Shown here: positions 9,513-18,152 of the stretch, piece after piece
How positions within the stretch are numbered: position 1 is the first letter of the stretch
How the letters are laid out: each line of letters starts with the position of its first letter
Assembly (NCBI RefSeq): GCF_017876755.1
Contig: NZ_JAGIOO010000001.1
Span: forward strand, 8,169,786 to 8,233,785
Length of the DNA: 64,000 bases
From: Crossiella equi
Lineage (GTDB): Bacteria > Actinomycetota > Actinomycetes > Mycobacteriales > Pseudonocardiaceae
Direction: 5' to 3'
The notes under the pieces: generated by a model
The model's input: the letters and a program-made list of their open reading frames with translations, nothing else
What the model was told of the DNA's origin: nothing
The model's database searches: none
Program-made: the position numbers and the translations under genes

Positions 9513-10091
9513 TCAGGCCTGGGGCGGCAGCAGCAGGTCGACGATCCCCCGGGTGAAGTCGGCGTCGAGGGGGCCCCGGCGCAGGCCGCGCAGCACGATC
9601 GCCCCGACCAGCGCGTCCCCGAGCACGACCACCGGGGTGTCGGCCGCCAGCTGACCGGAGGCGATGGCCGCGGACAGGCGCTCGCCCAGCATGTCCTGTA
9701 CCCCGAGCTGGTCGTTGAGGCGGGCGGCCACCTCGGGGTTCTCGGCGGCGGCGACCACCAGCGACTGCAACAGGCCGCCGTTGCCCGGGGTATCGAGGAA
9801 ACCGGTGATGTTGTGCAGCCAGCGCGTCAGGTCCGCGCGCAGGTCGCCGGAGTCCTCCGGTACGAACATGCCCGCCAGCAGCAGCCGCTCGGCCAGGCAG
9901 TCGGCCACCAGGGCGCTGCGCGAGGGCCACCAGCGGTAGATCGTCTGCTTGCCCACCCCCGCGTCGGCCGCCACGCCCTCGATGGTGAGGTGCTCGTAGC
10001 CGTGTGCGCGGACGCGGTCGGCCGCGGCGGTCAAGATCGCCATGCGGGCTTCCTCGCTGCGCTTGGGCCCGCGCCGCACCTGTCCAGCCAT
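9513..10091 (-). CDS. TetR family transcriptional regulator
   Basis: A 192-residue regulator: GPKRSEEARMAILTAAADRV, then YEHLTIEGVAADAGVGKQTIYRWWPSRSAL is a textbook TetR HTH. The C-terminal part (LRADLTRWLHNITGFLDTPG, DALVGAIVLRGL) fits the TetR_C_11/16 type. I chose ATG 10091 because it begins 10 nt after the stop of the acetyltransferase gene and directly at the basic MAGQVRRGPKRS segment. An in-frame start at 10154 would overlap that gene. It probably forms a two-gene unit with the upstream GNAT gene. Confidence 0.9.
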   Translation of the reverse strand: MAGQVRRGPKRSEEARMAILTAAADRVRAHGYEHLTIEGVAADAGVGKQTIYRWWPSRSALVADCLAERLLLAGMFVPEDSGDLRADLTRWLHNITGFLDTPGNGGLLQSLVVAAAENPEVAARLNDQLGVQDMLGERLSAAIASGQLAADTPVVVLGDALVGAIVLRGLRRGPLDADFTRGIVDLLLPPQA

Positions 10092-10101
10092 GGGCGCGAG
10101 C

Positions 10102-10605
10102 CTAGTGTTCCGGCCGCACCAGGTCGCACTGGTACCAGGTGCCCGGCTTGCCACCGAGGTGGGCGGGGTCGACCGGGCCGACCCGGACGAACCCGGCCTT
10201 GACCAGCACCCGCTGCGAGGCGGTGTTCCGCTCGGCGGTGGCCGCCCGCAGCGTGTGCAGCCCGTACCGGGTCGCCGCCAGCCCGCGCAGCTGCCGGACG
10301 GTCGCGGTCGCCAGTCCTCGGCCCGCGACGTGCTCCGCGACCCGGTAGCCGAGCTCCGCGGCGTGGTCGGCCAGGTCGAGCAGGTTGAACCGGCCGAGCA
10401 CCGTGCCGTCGTCGTCCAGGAGCACGTGGAAGGCGCAGACGCCCGCCTGCTGCTCGGCCAGCAGCGCCTCGTACCGGCTGGCGAACCGGTGGAAGAACTC
10501 GTCCCCGCGGTCGGGCACCGAGGCGGCGAAGTAGGCGCGGTTCGCCAGCTCGAAGGCCAGGACCGCCGCCTGGTGGTCGGCGTGCAGCCGTGTCAGCTCG
10601 GGCAC
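10102..10605 (-). CDS. GNAT family N-acetyltransferase (RimJ/RimL-like)
   Basis: A 167-residue acetyl-CoA-dependent acyltransferase. Strand beta4 is VLLDDDGTVLGRFNLLDL. The acetyl-CoA loop is VAEHVAGRGLATATVRQL (Q/RxxGxA-like, GRGLA). The C-terminal ERNTASQRVLVKAGFVRVGPVD segment is characteristic of RimJ/RimL ribosomal-protein acetyltransferase relatives. GTG start at 10605. It is divergent from the MMPL gene and is followed after 10 nt by a TetR gene. The substrate (an amine of a small molecule or protein) is not evident. Confidence 0.9.
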   Translation of the reverse strand: MPELTRLHADHQAAVLAFELANRAYFAASVPDRGDEFFHRFASRYEALLAEQQAGVCAFHVLLDDDGTVLGRFNLLDLADHAAELGYRVAEHVAGRGLATATVRQLRGLAATRYGLHTLRAATAERNTASQRVLVKAGFVRVGPVDPAHLGGKPGTWYQCDLVRPEH

Positions 10606-10635
10606 CGGCCGACCCTACCCGGGCGGGTTGGCAAA

Positions 10636-10653
10636 ATACGAGACGAACCGTAT
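10636..10653. promoter_or_regulatory. Candidate operator in the GNAT/MMPL divergent gap
   Basis: ATACG-N8-CGTAT lies in an AT-richer patch 33 nt before the MMPL start and 31 nt before the GNAT start. The TetR protein encoded downstream of GNAT is the obvious candidate binder. Confidence 0.4.
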
Positions 10654-10685
10654 CGTGCCGTGCCACTGACAGACGGGAGCACGGC

Positions 10686-12884
10686 GTGTCGAGGTTGTTG
10701 TTCCGGATCGGCCACACGGCCGTCCGGCACGGGTGGCGGGTGGTCGGCGCCTGGGTGGTGGTGTTCGCGCTGGCGGGGGGCGGGTTCGCCTGGGGGTTCG
10801 GCGGCCTGGCCGACAACTTCGACATCCCCGGCACCGAGTCCTCCGCCGTGCTGGACCGGCTGGCGGGCGAGCTGCCCGCCTACCGGGGCGCGTCCGGGCT
10901 GGTCGTGCTGTCCACCGACGACGGCACCGCGTTCAGCCCGGCCCAGCGCGAGGCCTACGCGGGGCTGGTCGGCCGGGCCGGCCGTGAGCTGCCCGGGCTG
11001 GCGCGGGCCGTGGACCCGTTCGCGGCCGAAGGACAGCGCGCCGCCCCGGTGCCGGAGGGCCCGGCCCGGGAGCTGCTCGCACTGGCCGACGGCCTCCGCC
11101 CGGTCTCGGCGGACGGTTCGGTCGCGGTGGTCAACGTCAGTTTCACCGCACCGCGCCTGGAACTGTCCGAAGTGGACCGCCGGGCGGTGGTGGACTTCTT
11201 CGACACCAACCGGGTCGACGGCGTCTCCGTGGCCTACTCCACCGACATCGCCCAGGGCGTGCCGGACGTGTTCGGGGTCGGCGAGGCGGTCGGGCTGCTC
11301 GTGGCCGGGGTGGTGCTGCTGGTGCTGCTCGGCACCGCCCTCGCCGCCGCGGTGCCCATCGTGACCGCGGTGGTCGGAGTGGGCATCGGCGTGCCGGCCA
11401 CGCTCGCCTTCTCCGGCGTGGTGGCCATGGCGTCGGTGACCCCGGTGCTGGGCATCATGCTCGGGCTCGCGGTCGGCATCGACTACGCCCTGTTCATCGT
11501 CTACCGGCACCGGCGCCAGCTGGCCGACGGGATGGCCGTACCCGAGTCCGTCGCGGTGGCCAACGCGACCGCGGGCCACGCGGTCGTCTTCGCCGGGGCC
11601 ACCGTGGTCGTCGCGCTGCTCGCGCTCAACGTCACCGGCATCGCCTTCCTGGGCGTCATGGGCACCGTCGGCGCGGTGTGCGTGGCCGTGGCCGTGCTCA
11701 TCGCCGTCACCCTGGTGCCCGCGCTGCTCGGACTGCTCGGCGAACGCGTGCACGGCCATCGGGCGCGGACCCGGTCCGCCGAGGTGCTTCCGGCGCACAC
11801 CCGGCGCGCGGCCCTGGCCATCGTCTTCGGCGTGACGGCGTTGCTGCTGCTGGCGGTGCCCGCACTGGACATGCGCCTGGGCCTGCCCGACGGGTCGGCC
11901 GAGCCCGCCGGGTCGGCCAGCCACCGGGCACACGAGCTCACCACGAAGGCCTTCGGCGAGGGGGCCAACGGCACCCTGCTGGTGACCGCCGACCTGCCCG
12001 AAGGCCTGGACCAGGCCCGCGTCCTCGCCGCCCAGCTGGAGATCGCGCGGGTGGTCAAGGCCGTGGGCCCGGTCGAGGCGGTCGCCCCGGTCGCGGTCTC
12101 GCCCAGCGGCCGCCTCGCCGCGTTCCAGGTCAAACCCGAGGAGGGCCCCAACGCCGAGTCCACCGTCCGGCTCGTCCGAGACCTGCGCGCCCCGGACGTC
12201 CTGGCGGGCACCTCGCTGGCGGGCACCCGGCTCGGGGTGGCGGGCCAGGCCGCGATCAACCTCGACATCTCCGCGCACCTGGCCGACGTCCTGCCGGGCT
12301 ACCTGGCGCTCGTGGTCGGCCTGTCACTGCTGATCATGGTCGTGGTGTTCCGGTCGCTGCTGGTCCCGCTCGTGGCCACCGCCGGGTTCGTGCTGTCCCT
12401 GGCCGCGACCTTCGGCGCGGTGGTCGCGGGCTTCCAGTGGGGCTGGCTGGGCACCACACCCGGCCCGATCCTGAGCTTCCTGCCGGTGATCCTGGTGGGC
12501 GTCCTGTTCGGGCTGGCCATGGACTACCAGCTGTTCCTGGCCAGCGGCATGCGCGAGGCCCACGTGCGCGGCGCCCCGGCCCGGCTGGCGGTGGCACAGG
12601 GCTCGCGCGCGGGCCGGTCGGTGGTCACCGCGGCCGCGTTGATCATGGTGGCGGTCTTCGGCGGCTTCGTCTTCGCCGACTCGACCATGATCCGCTCACT
12701 CGGCTTCGGCCTGGCCGCCGGGGTGCTGCTGGACGCCTTCGCGGTCCGGGTGCTGCTGATGCCCGCCGTGCTGCACCTGCTCGGCCCCTCGGCCTGGTGG
12801 CTGCCGCGCTGGCTGGAGCGCGTATTGCCGGACGTGGACGTCGAAGGTGCCCCACGAGGAACGAACCAGGAGAAGATCCCATGA
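10686..12884 (+). CDS. MMPL family (RND superfamily) transporter
   Basis: A 732-residue membrane exporter. GTG 10686 begins MSRLLFRIGHTAVRHGWRVV, followed by the first transmembrane helix, a periplasmic-type loop (residues 40-190), five helices, a second loop and six helices. The two MMPL signature helices carry proton-relay Asp-Tyr pairs: GLAVGIDYALFIVYRHR and GLAMDYQLFLASGMREA. Relatives export lipids or drugs in mycobacteria and streptomycetes. The stop overlaps the start of the next gene (ATGA), so the transporter and the secreted NTF2-like protein are co-translated. A TetR-type site lies upstream. Confidence 0.93.
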   Translation: MSRLLFRIGHTAVRHGWRVVGAWVVVFALAGGGFAWGFGGLADNFDIPGTESSAVLDRLAGELPAYRGASGLVVLSTDDGTAFSPAQREAYAGLVGRAGRELPGLARAVDPFAAEGQRAAPVPEGPARELLALADGLRPVSADGSVAVVNVSFTAPRLELSEVDRRAVVDFFDTNRVDGVSVAYSTDIAQGVPDVFGVGEAVGLLVAGVVLLVLLGTALAAAVPIVTAVVGVGIGVPATLAFSGVVAMASVTPVLGIMLGLAVGIDYALFIVYRHRRQLADGMAVPESVAVANATAGHAVVFAGATVVVALLALNVTGIAFLGVMGTVGAVCVAVAVLIAVTLVPALLGLLGERVHGHRARTRSAEVLPAHTRRAALAIVFGVTALLLLAVPALDMRLGLPDGSAEPAGSASHRAHELTTKAFGEGANGTLLVTADLPEGLDQARVLAAQLEIARVVKAVGPVEAVAPVAVSPSGRLAAFQVKPEEGPNAESTVRLVRDLRAPDVLAGTSLAGTRLGVAGQAAINLDISAHLADVLPGYLALVVGLSLLIMVVVFRSLLVPLVATAGFVLSLAATFGAVVAGFQWGWLGTTPGPILSFLPVILVGVLFGLAMDYQLFLASGMREAHVRGAPARLAVAQGSRAGRSVVTAAALIMVAVFGGFVFADSTMIRSLGFGLAAGVLLDAFAVRVLLMPAVLHLLGPSAWWLPRWLERVLPDVDVEGAPRGTNQEKIP

Positions 12885-13387
12885 ACAACCACACCGTGCT
12901 GGCGGCTCTGCTGGCGGGCACGCTCGTGCTGACCGCGCTCCCGGCGAGCTCGGCCGAGGACAACACCACCGCCGACATCGAGGCCATCCACCAGCTCAAG
13001 GCCCGCTACTGCCGCCTGCTGGACACCAAGCAGTGGGCGGCCTGGCGGGAGGTCTTCGCCGAGGACCTGGTCAGCGACACCTCCGAGGCGGGCGGCAAGG
13101 TGATCGAGGGCGCGGACGCGTTCGTCGCGTTCGTGCGGCAGCACCTGGGCCAGCCCTCGCAGGTCAGCACGCACCAGGTGTTCATGCCCGAGATCCAGCT
13201 GACCTCGCCGACCACCGCGAAGGGCATCTGGGCCATGGAGGACCTCGTCGACTTCACCCCGGTGCTCGGCGTGCACGGTTTCGGGCATTACCACGAGACC
13301 TACGTCAAGACCGGCGGCCAGTGGCGCATCAAGTCCTCCAAGCTGACCCGGCTGCGCCAGCGCCTGGCCACCCCGGTGGGTTCCTAG
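12881..13387 (+). CDS. Secreted SnoaL_4/NTF2-like protein coupled to the MMPL transporter
   Basis: A 168-residue protein with a signal peptide (MNNHTVLAALLAGTLVLTAL, cleavage after SSA) and an NTF2-like domain. TADIEAIHQLKARYCRLLDTK and AWREVFAEDLVSDTSEAGG are the typical alpha-helical start of SnoaL_4 (PF13577). WAMEDLVDF and GHYHETYVKTGGQWRIKSSKL are the last strands. ATG 12881 overlaps the MMPL stop by four bases, and an AGGAG site lies upstream. Most proteins of this fold are cytosolic. The export signal and the coupling suggest it works outside with the transporter, perhaps binding its cargo. That role is inference. Confidence 0.85.
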   Translation: MNNHTVLAALLAGTLVLTALPASSAEDNTTADIEAIHQLKARYCRLLDTKQWAAWREVFAEDLVSDTSEAGGKVIEGADAFVAFVRQHLGQPSQVSTHQVFMPEIQLTSPTTAKGIWAMEDLVDFTPVLGVHGFGHYHETYVKTGGQWRIKSSKLTRLRQRLATPVGS

Positions 13388-13397
13388 GTCGTGCCGT

Positions 13398-13432
13398 GGG
13401 GTGGCGGTCCGGCGGTGACCGCCCGCCACCCC
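13398..13432. terminator. Bidirectional terminator hairpin
   Basis: A 10-bp perfect stem (GGGGTGGCGG and its complement, 15-nt loop) lies between the convergent NTF2-like and small secreted protein genes. Confidence 0.65.
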
Positions 13433-13438
13433 GGTGGC

Positions 13439-13723
13439 TCACTTCTGGCAGAAGAGCTGCACGTAGCCGCTGAACTGGGCGCCCGAGGGCACGGTGTAGG
13501 AGCTGGTCACGCGGCAGTACATGAAGGTCGGGCTGTAACCGCCCATGCCCGCGAAGATGTCGGCGTTCTGGCGGGCGAACATCAGGGCCATGCTGGGCGT
13601 GCTGGCGTAGCCGTGGCCGGAGTAGTAGTTGGGGTTGAGGGTGGTGGCCGAGGCCGTGCCACCGCTGAGCGCCAGGCTGCCCGCGACGGCGGTGACGGCG
13701 GCGAGCTTGCTCAGTGCACGCAT
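13439..13723 (-). CDS. Small secreted protein of unknown function
   Basis: A 94-residue exported protein that I do not recognise. ATG 13723 follows AGGAAGGAAC and opens a signal peptide (MRALSKLAAVTAVAGSLALS, cleavage after ASA). The mature part of about 65 residues is rich in Tyr, Ser and Gly (NPNYYSGHGYASTPS, FAGMGGYSP) and has two cysteines (MYCRVTSSY and LFCQK), likely one disulfide. The pattern resembles small mature secreted peptides of actinomycetes. No neighbour suggests a role. The 242 nt upstream hold no gene. Confidence 0.75.
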   Translation of the reverse strand: MRALSKLAAVTAVAGSLALSGGTASATTLNPNYYSGHGYASTPSMALMFARQNADIFAGMGGYSPTFMYCRVTSSYTVPSGAQFSGYVQLFCQK

Positions 13724-13965
13724 CGAGCGTTCCTTCCTGAACTGCGGAAATGGACGCACCGATGATCACTGGCTGCCGGGCCCGGCCGCATGCGTGCTGC
13801 TCGCCCAACTTCTTGCCGGGAGCTCCTGGCTGATCAGCGCCGGGGGCACACCCGGTTGGCCCATCACGGGGTGATGGGTTGTCCGGTGCGGCCGGGGTCG
13901 GCTGGGTGGTTTCCACCCATGCGACAGGCCGGGGTGCGCGGCCCAGGTACCGCGCACCCCGGGGT

Positions 13966-14625
13966 TCAGGTCGTGCCCACCCGGTCCGGCAGCGGGAAGT
14001 CCGCGAGCGAGGAGAGCACGCCGTCGGCCGCGCTGTGGTCCAGGTGTCGCGTGTGGACGGTCGGCACCACGTACACCCGCGCGCCCGCACGGCGCGCGGC
14101 CGTCACCCCGGTCAGCGAGTCCTCCACGACCACGCAGTCCTGGGGCGCCACACCGAGCTTCGCCGCCGCGGCCAGGTACACCGCCGGGTCCGGCTTGCGG
14201 TCGGCGACCTCGTCCCCGGCCACCACCGCGGTGAAGAAGCCGCGCAACCCGAAATGCGTCAGCCAGTGCTCCACCCAGGAGCGGTCCGCGGCCGAGGCCA
14301 CCGCCATCGGCAGGCCCAGGGCGCTCAGCCCGGTGAGCAGCTCCACCGCGCCCGGCAGCAGCCGGATGTGGTCCACGGTCATGAACTGGGCCCAGTTCGC
14401 GCGCAGCTCCGCCCACAGCTCCACGTCGGTGACCGCGGTGCCGGTGCGCGTGCGCACCAGCTCGAACAGCGTCGGGTAGGACTCCGGCTGCCCGCAGACC
14501 TCCCGGGCCCACATGGTGCGCGGGAAGACCGCGCCACGGGCGGTGAACAGGGCCTCGCAGGCCAGCATGTCCGAGGTGACGGTGTCGACCAGCGTGCCGT
14601 CGTGGTCGAAGACGATGGCCTTCAC
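13966..14625 (-). CDS. HAD superfamily hydrolase (phosphoglycolate phosphatase/beta-phosphoglucomutase type)
   Basis: A 219-residue phosphatase and the last gene of the eleven-gene operon. Motif I is FDHDGTLVDT, motif II is VASAADRSW, motif III Lys is in DRKPDPAVYLAAAAKLG, and motif IV is CVVVEDSLTGVTAARRAG. The helical cap lies between motifs I and II. Start GTG 14625 overlaps the stop of the acyltransferase gene by four bases. In this setting it most likely removes a phosphate from a biosynthetic intermediate late in the pathway, perhaps one added by the APH-fold kinase. That role is inference from gene order. Confidence 0.9.
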   Translation of the reverse strand: MKAIVFDHDGTLVDTVTSDMLACEALFTARGAVFPRTMWAREVCGQPESYPTLFELVRTRTGTAVTDVELWAELRANWAQFMTVDHIRLLPGAVELLTGLSALGLPMAVASAADRSWVEHWLTHFGLRGFFTAVVAGDEVADRKPDPAVYLAAAAKLGVAPQDCVVVEDSLTGVTAARRAGARVYVVPTVHTRHLDHSAADGVLSSLADFPLPDRVGTT

Positions 14626-15194
14626 GGCACCTCCCGCACCGGCCGCGCCGGGCTGCCGACCGCCAGCACCCCCGGCGGCAGGTCGTGCACCACCGTGCTG
14701 CCCGCGCCGACCACCGTGCCCTCGCCGATCGTCACGCCCGGCAGCACGGTCACCCCGGCGCCCAGCCACACGTCGTCGCCGATGGTGATCGGCTCGGCGA
14801 ACTCGACCATCTCGCGCCGCCGCTTGCGGTCCAGGGCGTGGTTGGCGGTGTAGAGGCCGCAGCGCGGCGCGATCCACACGTCGTTCCCGATGGTGATGGG
14901 CGCGCAGTCCAGCATCACCACGTCGAAGTTCACCCGCACCCGGTCGCCCAGGGTGATGAACCGCCCGAACTCGCACAGGAACCGGGGCATCACCCAGCTG
15001 TCCTCCCCGATGCCGCCCAGCAGCTCGGTGAGCAGCTTGTACCGGAGGTCGTGGTCGGTCAGCGCGGTGTTGTTGACCTCGTCCAGCAGCTCCAGGCACC
15101 GGACTCGGTGCGGGGTGATCTCCGGTGCGGTGGACACGTACGGCACGCCGGGCACCATGTGGGCCCGGACGACGTCGAAGGCGTCGACGCTCAT
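14622..15194 (-). CDS. Hexapeptide-repeat acyltransferase (maltose/galactoside O-acetyltransferase type)
   Basis: A 190-residue left-handed beta-helix acyltransferase. The N-terminal MAC-like segment includes RCLELLDEVNNTALTDHDLR. Hexapeptide repeats follow (RFITLGDRVRVNFDVVML, PITIGNDVWIAPRCGLYT, PITIGDDVWLGAGVTVLPGV, TIGEGTVVGAGSTVV). The catalytic His is in TANHALD. Members transfer acetyl from acetyl-CoA to a sugar hydroxyl or amine. It overlaps both neighbours by four bases (ATGA and GTGA junctions). In the operon it probably acetylates the amino-sugar-like product. The exact acyl group is unknown. Confidence 0.9.
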   Translation of the reverse strand: MSVDAFDVVRAHMVPGVPYVSTAPEITPHRVRCLELLDEVNNTALTDHDLRYKLLTELLGGIGEDSWVMPRFLCEFGRFITLGDRVRVNFDVVMLDCAPITIGNDVWIAPRCGLYTANHALDRKRRREMVEFAEPITIGDDVWLGAGVTVLPGVTIGEGTVVGAGSTVVHDLPPGVLAVGSPARPVREVP

Positions 15195-16033
15195 GACGGG
15201 GTCTCCAGCTCGATCAGGACGGGCCGGTGGTCGGAGGCACCGAGCCGGTCCGCCACGGGGTAGAGGCTCTTGTCCTCCACCGGGGTGTAGGACACCAGCC
15301 GCCCGACCAGGGCGGGGCTGATGAGCAGCAGGTCGATGCGCCGCTCCGCCTCGTACGGCGGGTGCTGGCCGAAGGTCGGCCGCCGGTCGCCCAGGTGCGC
15401 CCCCGCGTCGACGAGCAGCGGCCGCTCCGGGTCGCCGAGCAGCGCGGTGACGGGCCGCCGGTCGGCGGTGGAGGTGCCGGGCAGCAGGTGGTTGTGCAGC
15501 TTGCGCGCGGGCACGTCGTTCCACTCCGGCTCCGGATCGCCCGGGGCGAGGCTGTTGGCGTCCATGCCCAGCACGACCGGCCGGTCGGTGGGCAGCCAGT
15601 TGCGCAGGTGGTCGGACTCGATGAGCCGGTTGGTCGGGCTGAACGGGTCCAGGTGCGCCACCACGAACGCCACCGGCTCCGGCCAGCCCGGCAGCCGCAG
15701 GTCCACCCGGCCGCGGCCGTGCCACTGGGCCTGCTCGTGCGGCAGCCGGTCCACGCCCTCGGCCCGGATGCCCGGCCGCCAGAACACCGCCTGGTCACAG
15801 CCGGTCTTGGCGGGGAACAGGACGCCGTCCATGTCGAAGCCGAGCTTGGCCCGCGTGAACAGCTCCTCGCCCGCGTACTGCCAGGCCCAGCCCTCGGTGG
15901 TGAGCAGCACGTCCGGGGCCAGCTCGCGCACCAGCTCGACCTGCAGCCGCCAGCGCGAGTCGTCCAGGCGCAGCACCTGGTCGACCCCGGCCTCGAAGAG
16001 GTTCCAGAACAGGACGCGTACCGTGCGGCTCAT
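15191..16033 (-). CDS. Endonuclease/exonuclease/phosphatase (EEP) family protein in biosynthetic operon
   Basis: A 280-residue cytosolic EEP-fold enzyme (no signal peptide). It opens VRVLFWNLFEAG, has the metal-binding Glu in LLTTEGWAWQY, VAFVVAHLDPFSPTN, the Asp/Asn region VVLGMDANSLAPGDPEP and the terminal GASDHRPVLIELE (Asp-His). The fold hydrolyses phosphomono- or phosphodiesters with a divalent metal. Position between methyltransferase and acyltransferase, with four-base overlaps on both sides, ties it to the pathway. It could release a phosphodiester- or nucleotide-linked intermediate. This is an unusual tailoring enzyme for an actinomycete biosynthetic cluster. Confidence 0.87.
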   Translation of the reverse strand: MSRTVRVLFWNLFEAGVDQVLRLDDSRWRLQVELVRELAPDVLLTTEGWAWQYAGEELFTRAKLGFDMDGVLFPAKTGCDQAVFWRPGIRAEGVDRLPHEQAQWHGRGRVDLRLPGWPEPVAFVVAHLDPFSPTNRLIESDHLRNWLPTDRPVVLGMDANSLAPGDPEPEWNDVPARKLHNHLLPGTSTADRRPVTALLGDPERPLLVDAGAHLGDRRPTFGQHPPYEAERRIDLLLISPALVGRLVSYTPVEDKSLYPVADRLGASDHRPVLIELETPS

Positions 16034-17025
16034 CTGATCCCGATCACCATCGACTCGGGGCCGTCCAGGTGCTCCACCCGGGTGCTGTGGAAACCGGCCT
16101 CCTGCAACCACTTCTGGCAGTCCGCACCCGTGTAGTCGAAGCCGCCCGGCACCTCCAGGTGCATGATCAGGCTCAGGATCAGGCCGATCGCGTTGTCCGC
16201 GCGCTCGTCGTCGATCAGCGTCTCGTACACGATGACCGCACCGCCCTCGGGCAGCGCGCGGTAGGCCTTGTCCAGCAGCATGCGCTTCTCGGCCAGGTCC
16301 CAGTTGTGCAGGATGTGGCCGAGCACGATCACATCGCCCTGGGGCAGCTCGTCGGTGAAGAAGTCGCCTCCCACGAACCGCACCCGGTCGCCCACACCCA
16401 GTTCGGCGGTGTGGCCGAGGAAGCCGGACTCGGCCTGCGGCAGGTCGAACCCGGTGGCCAGCAGGTGCGGGTGCGCGCGCAGCACGTGGCCGGGCAGGGC
16501 GCCCTCGGCGCAGCCCACGTCGACCAGGGTCTTGTGCTCGGTCCACGGGAACTGCCTGGCCATGGCCAGCGCGGAGCCGATGCTGAGCGCGGTCATGTCG
16601 CGCTGGAAGGCGCGCACGCCGTCCGGGGTGGCGTAGAGGCTGTCGTAGTACTCGCGGCCGTCGGTGATGTCGTTGAGCGTGCGGCCCTCGCGCAGCAGCC
16701 CGACGATCTCCTTGGCCAGGTCCGCGCCCTGGGCGAGGAAGCTGTCGCCCAGATAGGTCGCGGCGTTGGTGGCGACGAGGTAGTCGGCGGACTCGGCGCT
16801 GTTCACATAGCGGTCGCCCGCGCGGGCGAGCACACCCATGGCCACCAGGGCGTCCAGGAAGTCACCGGTGGCCCCGGACTTCAGGCCCAGGCGCTGCTGG
16901 ATGTCGGTCCGCGACAGCGGTCCGGCGGCCAGCTCGGTGCACAGGTCCAGCTCCACCGCGGCCAGCACGAGCCGGGTCTTCCAGTGCGCCCACATCAGGT
17001 CGGTGATCGGTTGGGGAGAGGTCAT
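16030..17025 (-). CDS. SAM-dependent O-methyltransferase family 2 protein
   Basis: A 331-residue class I methyltransferase of the plant-like small-molecule OMT family (PF00891). The N-terminal winged-helix dimerisation domain has WKTRLVLAAVELDLCTELAAG. SAM motif I is TLVDVGCAEGALPGHVL. Motif II is ATGFDLPQAES, then RVRFVGGDFFTDELPQGDVI. The catalytic His is in LGHILHNWD, and motif III is LPEGGAVIVYETLID. It methylates a hydroxyl, or sometimes an amine, of a small metabolite. ATG 17025; the gene overlaps the MFS gene stop and the EEP start by four bases each. Confidence 0.93.
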   Translation of the reverse strand: MTSPQPITDLMWAHWKTRLVLAAVELDLCTELAAGPLSRTDIQQRLGLKSGATGDFLDALVAMGVLARAGDRYVNSAESADYLVATNAATYLGDSFLAQGADLAKEIVGLLREGRTLNDITDGREYYDSLYATPDGVRAFQRDMTALSIGSALAMARQFPWTEHKTLVDVGCAEGALPGHVLRAHPHLLATGFDLPQAESGFLGHTAELGVGDRVRFVGGDFFTDELPQGDVIVLGHILHNWDLAEKRMLLDKAYRALPEGGAVIVYETLIDDERADNAIGLILSLIMHLEVPGGFDYTGADCQKWLQEAGFHSTRVEHLDGPESMVIGIR

Positions 17026-18152
17026 CGTACGGGCTCCGCTTCGAGTCGGGAGGTACGGGTGAGGGCGAACACGGCGACCGCGGTGCCGAACAGCACCGCG
17101 CCCAGCGCGAGCGGGAACACCGCCGGGGAGTCCACAGTGGACAGCTGACCGACCGCGGCGGGCACCGCGGCGCTGCCCGCGAGGTTGGCCACCAGCAGCA
17201 CCTGGTTGGTGCGCTCGGGCGTGCCGGTCAGCGACACCGCCCACACGGTCAGCGTGGGGAAGACCAGGGCCAGCGCGAGGCCGACCAGCCCGTACAGCAG
17301 CGGCACGCCGGTGGCGGCCAGGGTGGCCAGCAGCAGCGCGGTCCCGGCCAGCAGCGCGCCGAGCAGCAGCCGCGGCCGGTCCAGGCGCTCGGTGAACCCG
17401 GGCAGCAGCAGCCGTCCGAGCGCGAGCCCGGCCCAGAACAGCGCGGTCCAGCCCGCCGCGGCCTCCGGACCCTCGCCCAGGCGCACCAGGTGCGTGGAGG
17501 CGAACGCGCCGAGCCCGGCCTCCGCGCCGGAGTACAGCAGCGCGGCCACCGCGGCCACGGCCAGCACCCCGCGCCGGGCGGCCGAGGCCTCGACCGGTGC
17601 CGCGGTGGCGATCCCGGCCCGGGTGCCGAGGCAGGCCAGCGCGAGCACCGCGGCGGCCAGCAGCGGCAGGCCTGCCCCGCCGGTCAGCGCGATCGCGGCC
17701 GGGCCGAGCACCGCGCCGGTGCCGAAGCAGGCGTGCACCAGGTTCAGCGCCAGCAGCGGCCGGGGCTGCCCGGGGTGGCCGAACTCGACGTTGAGGTGCA
17801 GCACCAGCACCCCGAACGCCGCCCCGGCCCCGGCCGCGCCGCCGAGCACGACCGGCCAGGACGGGGCCAGCGCGAGCACCAGGCAGCTCACCGGGAACAG
17901 CACCACGGCCACCCGCACCCACGTGGGCCGCCGGGAACCGAAGGCACAGCCCAGGATTGAGGCGAGCGCACCCAGGTTGTACGCGGTGACGACCCCGCTG
18001 GCCTCGACCCCGAAGCGCGCGCCGAACAGCGGTACGGCCGCGCCGAGCCCGGCGGTGACCACGCCGAGCAGCAATGCCAGCAGCAGCCCGGCGCCGACCG
18101 TGGCGGGCGGTTCGCGGAAGACCGGGCGCCGGGTCAGCTCAGCGGCGGTCAC
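17022..18152 (-). CDS. MFS transporter, probable product exporter of the operon
   Basis: A 376-residue integral membrane protein with about twelve predicted helices, smaller than usual for MFS. The first helix is GAGLLLALLLGVVTAGLG; the loop FGSRRPTWVRVAVVLFP stands where the A-motif region is expected, and the second half begins around RRGVLAVAAVAALLYSG. Closest in appearance to YbjJ-like or sugar-type MFS members. GTG 18152 overlaps the DUF1349 gene by 14 bases, and its end overlaps the methyltransferase start by four. Export of the cluster product, and thereby self-protection, is the likely role. Confidence 0.85.
   Translation of the reverse strand: MTAAELTRRPVFREPPATVGAGLLLALLLGVVTAGLGAAVPLFGARFGVEASGVVTAYNLGALASILGCAFGSRRPTWVRVAVVLFPVSCLVLALAPSWPVVLGGAAGAGAAFGVLVLHLNVEFGHPGQPRPLLALNLVHACFGTGAVLGPAAIALTGGAGLPLLAAAVLALACLGTRAGIATAAPVEASAARRGVLAVAAVAALLYSGAEAGLGAFASTHLVRLGEGPEAAAGWTALFWAGLALGRLLLPGFTERLDRPRLLLGALLAGTALLLATLAATGVPLLYGLVGLALALVFPTLTVWAVSLTGTPERTNQVLLVANLAGSAAVPAAVGQLSTVDSPAVFPLALGAVLFGTAVAVFALTRTSRLEAEPVR

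Noticed and set aside
13879-14853. Plus-strand frame opposite the HAD phosphatase and acyltransferase genes.
   Set aside because: Low-complexity Arg/His/Gly-rich translation typical of antisense frames; the minus strand has coupled genes with full motifs.
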